DNA of 64,000 nt, taken from assembly GCA_003024785.1 (NCBI GenBank), contig PUQB01000009.1, positions 207,001-271,000 of the forward strand, given 5' to 3'. This document shows, one piece after another, positions 60,163 to 64,000 of this stretch. This DNA is from Selaginella tamariscina (Eukaryota; Streptophyta; Lycopodiopsida; Selaginellales; Selaginellaceae). The notes under the pieces were generated by a model that saw nothing but the letters and a program-made list of their open reading frames with translations, was not told the DNA's origin and searched no databases. A program made the position numbers and the translations under genes. Numbering within the stretch: position 1 is the stretch's first letter; every line of letters starts with the position of its first letter.

Positions 60163-61494
60163 ATGGATTTTATGTCTCTAGCTCAGATGCATCAGCGGCC
60201 CGAGGATCCTTATCTGCCTCCAGGGTTCAGATTTCATCCCACAGACGAGGAGATCATCTATTACTTGACAAGGAAAGTCCTCTTCAGCACATTCAGAATC
60301 AGCGCAATTACGGAAGTTGACCTCAACAAGTGCGAGCCTTGGATCTACCCGGTACGTGCCACGATCTCAAATCTATATACTTCTTAGACACCCATGTTCT
60401 CAGATTTATGTATATCTATATATAAGAATATGTTTCTGCAGTAAAACGCTGATATGTATACATGTCTTCTTCTGCAGGAAAAGCGGCAATGGGGGAGAAG
60501 GAATGGTACTTCTACACGCTCCGAGACCGGAAATACCCGACTGGGATGCGAACCAACCGGGCTACCGAAGCCGGGTACTGGAAGGCCACAGGGAAAGACC
60601 GGAACATACTCAGCTCCCGGAACCAGTGCCTGGTGGGCATGAAGAAGACATTGGTTTTCTACCGGGGAAGAGCTCCCAAGGGCCTCAAGAGCAACTGGAT
60701 CATGCACGAGTATCGCCTTGATGGCGAAGTCAGTCATCTCAACCGCAGCTTGAAGCTCTCAAAGGTAATGAGTCTCTCCATATATTGAGGAGAATGTGCA
60801 CGGATATGTGTATTGAATACATATACAAGATATTGATCCGTGTAAAAAATGCAGGACTCCGAGTGGTAATATGCAGGATCTTCCAGAAGTTACCGGGAGG
60901 CAAAAAAGCTCTTATCACGAGGGACTTGAACACAAACAGCAACCAGGTTAAGGACTCTTCATCCCAGGTTAATCTCCCACACGCATCTTTACCGCCCTTA
61001 CGCGATGATTCGCCGAGAGTTACCGTGACTGAACTCGAGACGAGCGAGACAAGCCAGCCGAGCTTCTCAGAGAATTCATATCCGCGGAGCTCCAGCGGGG
61101 TATTCCAGCGGGATATCCCCCAGAACATGAACATTCTGAAGGCTAACCAGTCAGCTTACATTCTTGCCCCACCCCCTTGCTGGAGAACTACAGTTTCTCC
61201 AGTACCGACAGGCAGGATTTCTCGGTTGCACAGCCGGATATAAGCTCCCTGAAGGCTCTGGATCAGTTCTCCAGGTCATTAGCAGGACCTTATTCAAAGG
61301 CCGGGATAAGGGCGTGCAAGTTAGAGCCCAAGGTGAACGCTCCCTCCTCATTTCACATGAACCCCATGGCATGGTTGAACCAGCAGCACAGTCTAGTCCA
61401 GGCACCACAGAACTACCCAACGCTCCAGGAGCTGACTACACCGGTTTTGAATACCGTCGTTACTGGTGAGATGGACACACTGTGGAGTTACTGA
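60163..61494 (+). CDS. NAC-domain transcription factor, NAM/CUC-like
   Basis: Nuclear DNA-binding transcription factor. Exon 1 60163-60351 (start [15 protein letters not shown]), exon 2 60478-60764, exon 3 60855-61494; introns lie where plant NAC genes have them. NAC subdomains: [52 protein letters not shown] and [36 protein letters not shown] and [18 protein letters not shown]. The variable C-terminal half ends [17 protein letters not shown] and the [10 protein letters not shown] form point to the NAM/CUC group, whose members set organ boundaries and meristems; the exact role here is inference. Three places need one extra base for a continuous product: the exon 1 donor (CCCG|GTACGT leaves exon 2 out of frame), GAGTGG|TAATATGC in exon 3 (VICRIF), and the C run at about 61.17 kb. 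All are homopolymer sites, so sequence error is likelier than decay. I chose the ATG at 60163 because upstream codons in frame (MFIGLKK) are UTR-like. Confidence 0.92.
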
Positions 61495-63343
61495 GGTTCA
61501 AAGTGTTCACAACAGCATGAAATTCCAGGTTGCAACTGGGGTAGAACTCTTCATGGTTACATATGTAGCTTTCAAATCCCCACATCGAATTGCCCGCATT
61601 CATGTTACAACTTGCTTTCCCAAAGCTCAGCTAACACTTCCCTCACATACCACCTCCCTTTGTTCAGCTATATGCTATTGTATTGTATAACTTAGTTACA
61701 TTGAAAATGTCGTTTACTGAATATATATCTCGTGTGTGTGCGTAATGTATATCTCGTTTGCGTGCGTGCGTGCGTGCGTGTGTTGAATATAATGTAAACC
61801 TGGAATCTGCTGTCTAGATCTTGCCCTTCCATTACGGATTTCCCTGTGACATCAACACAATAGTAGTAGAATCTGTGATAGATTTAGATAGTGAAAATAT
61901 AAGCGGTAATAGTCAAATGTAAGTGATCAACGTTTATGAAAACCAGTGTACAATACAACAGTAGCTCATTAGATGTTGCAACAAGGACATTGATACCACG
62001 AGTATCTTATATGAATGTGGTGTGTGTGTGTGTCAAACCAGACAGAAAACTCAAGCATAAATATGTGTACTAATTTATTAGAAAATTAAATAAAAACATT
62101 TAATTGTCACATTTGCACATGATATGCAGACTTCGATGATCGCCTGGACTCCATTGCATTGATGGGCATTTGGTAAAGCCCATCGTTTTCCATCATACGC
62201 AAATGGGTCAGGAAATGTACCTGAATTTTGCCATGCCCTGAGCCCTGTTTAGGGCTTAATACTCTGTTTCCACATAATACGAATGTCCAAGGGTTAAAGT
62301 TGTACGTGACACATGCACACGCACGCCCGAAACACACACAAGGACTAAACTTTGACAGAGAGACCAAAGAACTCTCATACAGAGCACATTCACACAAATA
62401 GCTTGCGTATAAATACACACGCACACACAGGTACTAACACATACAAGACGAAGGTTGAAGTTATAAAACGCGCGCTCACAATAGAGATTTACACACACAC
62501 CACACACATATGCTGCTGTTGGTTTCAGTGGGTGGTTTTCTTATGGTTGTTTTTTTATTTAACCATATACTTAGATTACGTACACGCACAAGCATACTAC
62601 TGTCATCTTCAGGCATTACATTAATAATGCCAACCACTAAACCGCAATTAAACACTATAAATGTAACCACATCTCTCTCTCACTCCCTCTCTCTCTCTCC
62701 CACACACACACACACATGCACTGTGCGCACCGAGAACGACAGATTCATTAATTTGATATTTATTAATAAAATATTGAATAATACTTAATAAATACTAATA
62801 ATATTTTAAATAGTTAAATCATGAAGAATTTATTTAAAATATGGTAATTGATTTAAACTTCAAGCCATTGGTTCTCTGTTTATTAATTAAAAATGCGTAT
62901 TCTAAATTTAACCTAAAATAGTTATAATTCTAAACTTTTAATAAAATATTTAATGAAACTCCTAATTAAATCATTAATAAAATATTAATTTAAATATAAA
63001 TATGTGGTTTAATATACAATTCCTCGAGTGATTTGGTTAGCCAATTTTATTATTTGAGCTTTGCTGTTTTTAAATACTGTTTATTATTTTTTATTGCAAA
63101 CACAAACCTTTATTATCTTAATTTCATTAAATCCTTAATTACTTAAATTAAGTTAATTAATTGAGTGAGACAGGTTTAATTATAGTCAATCGTGGTATTA
63201 CCTGAATGCATTCGGTGTCTTTTTCAGGCATTACCTCAAAGTGGTCAACCACTAAACTACAATTAACTACTCATATATATAATTTTGCTTAATATCATAT
63301 ATTTTTTATATATCTTATTAAAATTTTGTCAATATCGAAACTC

Positions 63344-63379
<36 letters not shown>

Positions 63380-63788
63380 GCACGCACGCACGCACGCACG
63401 CACGTTCTCTGTATACTTTCTTTTCAAAAGTCTGCAGAACTAGACATATGCACATGGAATGCTTTTCCTCAGGTTGTGGGCCAATTTATTTGATGATATT
63501 CTTTGGTTATTAGCAGAGCTGGCTAACCTAGTACTTGCTCCGGACTAAGGTACAAACACGTCTATATCAACCGAGTAAAACAGTAACGAGTTGAGTGGGT
63601 TTCTCAAGCTATGAAATCACCATGGAAGGCATCTCTGTACATCTAAGAACTCAATCCAGCGTATATATTGATTTTCCTCTGAATGTGACATCAAACCCTA
63701 TATATTCACGCACACACACGCACAAACATATATCACCACCACTCTATATGTACATAAAAAATGTACCTAAACTGCCTGTGCCATACCA
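61495..63788. other. Intergenic DNA with microsatellites
   Basis: Contains the NAC 3' UTR at its start. Repeats: (TGCG)n at 61759-61782, CA/CT runs near 62.68-62.72 kb, and a compound (TA)n(CA)n(CGCA)n tract at 63343-63404. No gene recognised; the CA-rich open frames are artefacts. Confidence 0.6.
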
Positions 63789-64000
63789 CTACGTAGAGAA
63801 GAAATGGCAAGAGTTTGAGTAATCCAGAAACCCAGAAGGGTTGTATTGTGGTGTCCCAAACTGCTGTTGTGGAGCTTCTTGTTTCGCACTGAAGAAGTTA
63901 TGTGCTCTAGTTTGTGGTCCAGGCGCGGTATTGAAGAGAAAGCTTGAATCACTAAGACCATTACTTGCTACATATTGTTGCAGCATATTGAGAGAAGGCT
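63789..64000 (-). CDS. 3' end of an unidentified gene (partial at window edge)
   Basis: Minus strand, open from the window edge to a stop at 63789. The reading frame PSLNMLQQYVASNGLSDSS... ends DYSNSCHFFST and is rich in Gln, Asn, Ser and Phe, as are the C-terminal tails of many plant transcription factors. It is not simple repeat and its composition is unlike the AT-rich surroundings, which supports real coding. No domain is visible in the 70 residues present, so I cannot name it. A shifted frame (63961-63767) is also open and is an alternative. Confidence 0.5.
   Translation of the reverse strand, partial: PSLNMLQQYVASNGLSDSSFLFNTAPGPQTRAHNFFSAKQEAPQQQFGTPQYNPSGFLDYSNSCHFFST

Noticed and set aside
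62107-62670. Several open frames of 60-105 codons on both strands
   Set aside because: Cysteine/valine or Thr/His-rich products of CA/TG repeats; no homology pattern and no splice context.
1-64000. tRNA or rRNA genes
   Set aside because: No cloverleaf with conserved A and B box spacing or rRNA core sequence was recognised; I could not run a covariance-model search.

Overview
The window is nuclear DNA from a land plant. The evidence is one recognisable plant gene (a three-exon NAC-domain transcription factor at 60.2-61.5 kb), plant-type Ty3/gypsy retrotransposons, Arabidopsis-type CCCTAAA telomere-like repeats at 36.75 kb, and AT-rich, repeat-choked intergenic DNA. Nothing in the sequence lets me name the species. 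Several reading frames, including the NAC gene, are interrupted where a homopolymer run seems one base short, so part of the apparent gene breakage may be sequence error.

Layout. 0-4.9 kb: an old Ty3/gypsy element with 190-bp LTRs. 4.9-7.3 kb: antisense Ty3 integrase debris and a possible hAT-like remnant. 7.35-26.96 kb: a decayed copy (copy 1) of a large DNA transposon, broken up by a solo LTR (8.07-9.84 kb) and by a Ty3-like element (15.3-24.3 kb) whose own LTR carries a further non-autonomous LTR element (19.6-24.1 kb). 27.16-27.48 kb: a fold-back MITE. 28.9-29.8 kb: antisense Ty3 RT/RNase H debris. 29.77-44.24 kb: a second, fuller copy (copy 2) of the same DNA transposon in the opposite orientation. 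44.2-47.5 kb: retroelement debris. 47.56-54.82 kb: a structurally complete Ty3 chromovirus with matching target-site repeats. 54.8-55.9 kb: a degenerate tandem array. 58.5-58.75 kb: small inverted repeats. 60-61.5 kb: the NAC gene. 63.79 kb to the edge: the 3' end of an unidentified gene on the minus strand.

The most interesting object is the DNA transposon. Copy 2 has three genes: (T, minus strand) a DUF7869-type putative transposase; (M, plus strand) a protein with a ParB/sulfiredoxin-like segment followed by what looks like a permuted SAM-dependent DNA methyltransferase; (P, plus strand) an FCP1/HAD-type phosphatase domain. T and M are transcribed divergently. Between their coding parts lie two dense clusters of an 18-bp perfect palindrome, GGCGGGATTAATCCCGCC, about 15 and 18 copies, each apparently inside the first (leader) intron of one gene; another copy sits in a later M intron. 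A ParB-like/methyltransferase gene carried next to dozens of identical palindromes suggests a self-marking or partition-like system, but this is inference. Copy 1 carries the same three genes but lacks about 5 kb including both palindrome clusters.

Copy 2 also has unusual ends: about 1.05 kb of its right end, including most of gene P, is repeated in inverted orientation at its left end in place of the original short terminal repeat, which copy 1 still has. The nested insertions give a relative chronology: transposon copy 1 first, then the solo-LTR family and element B in it, then element C in element B's LTR.
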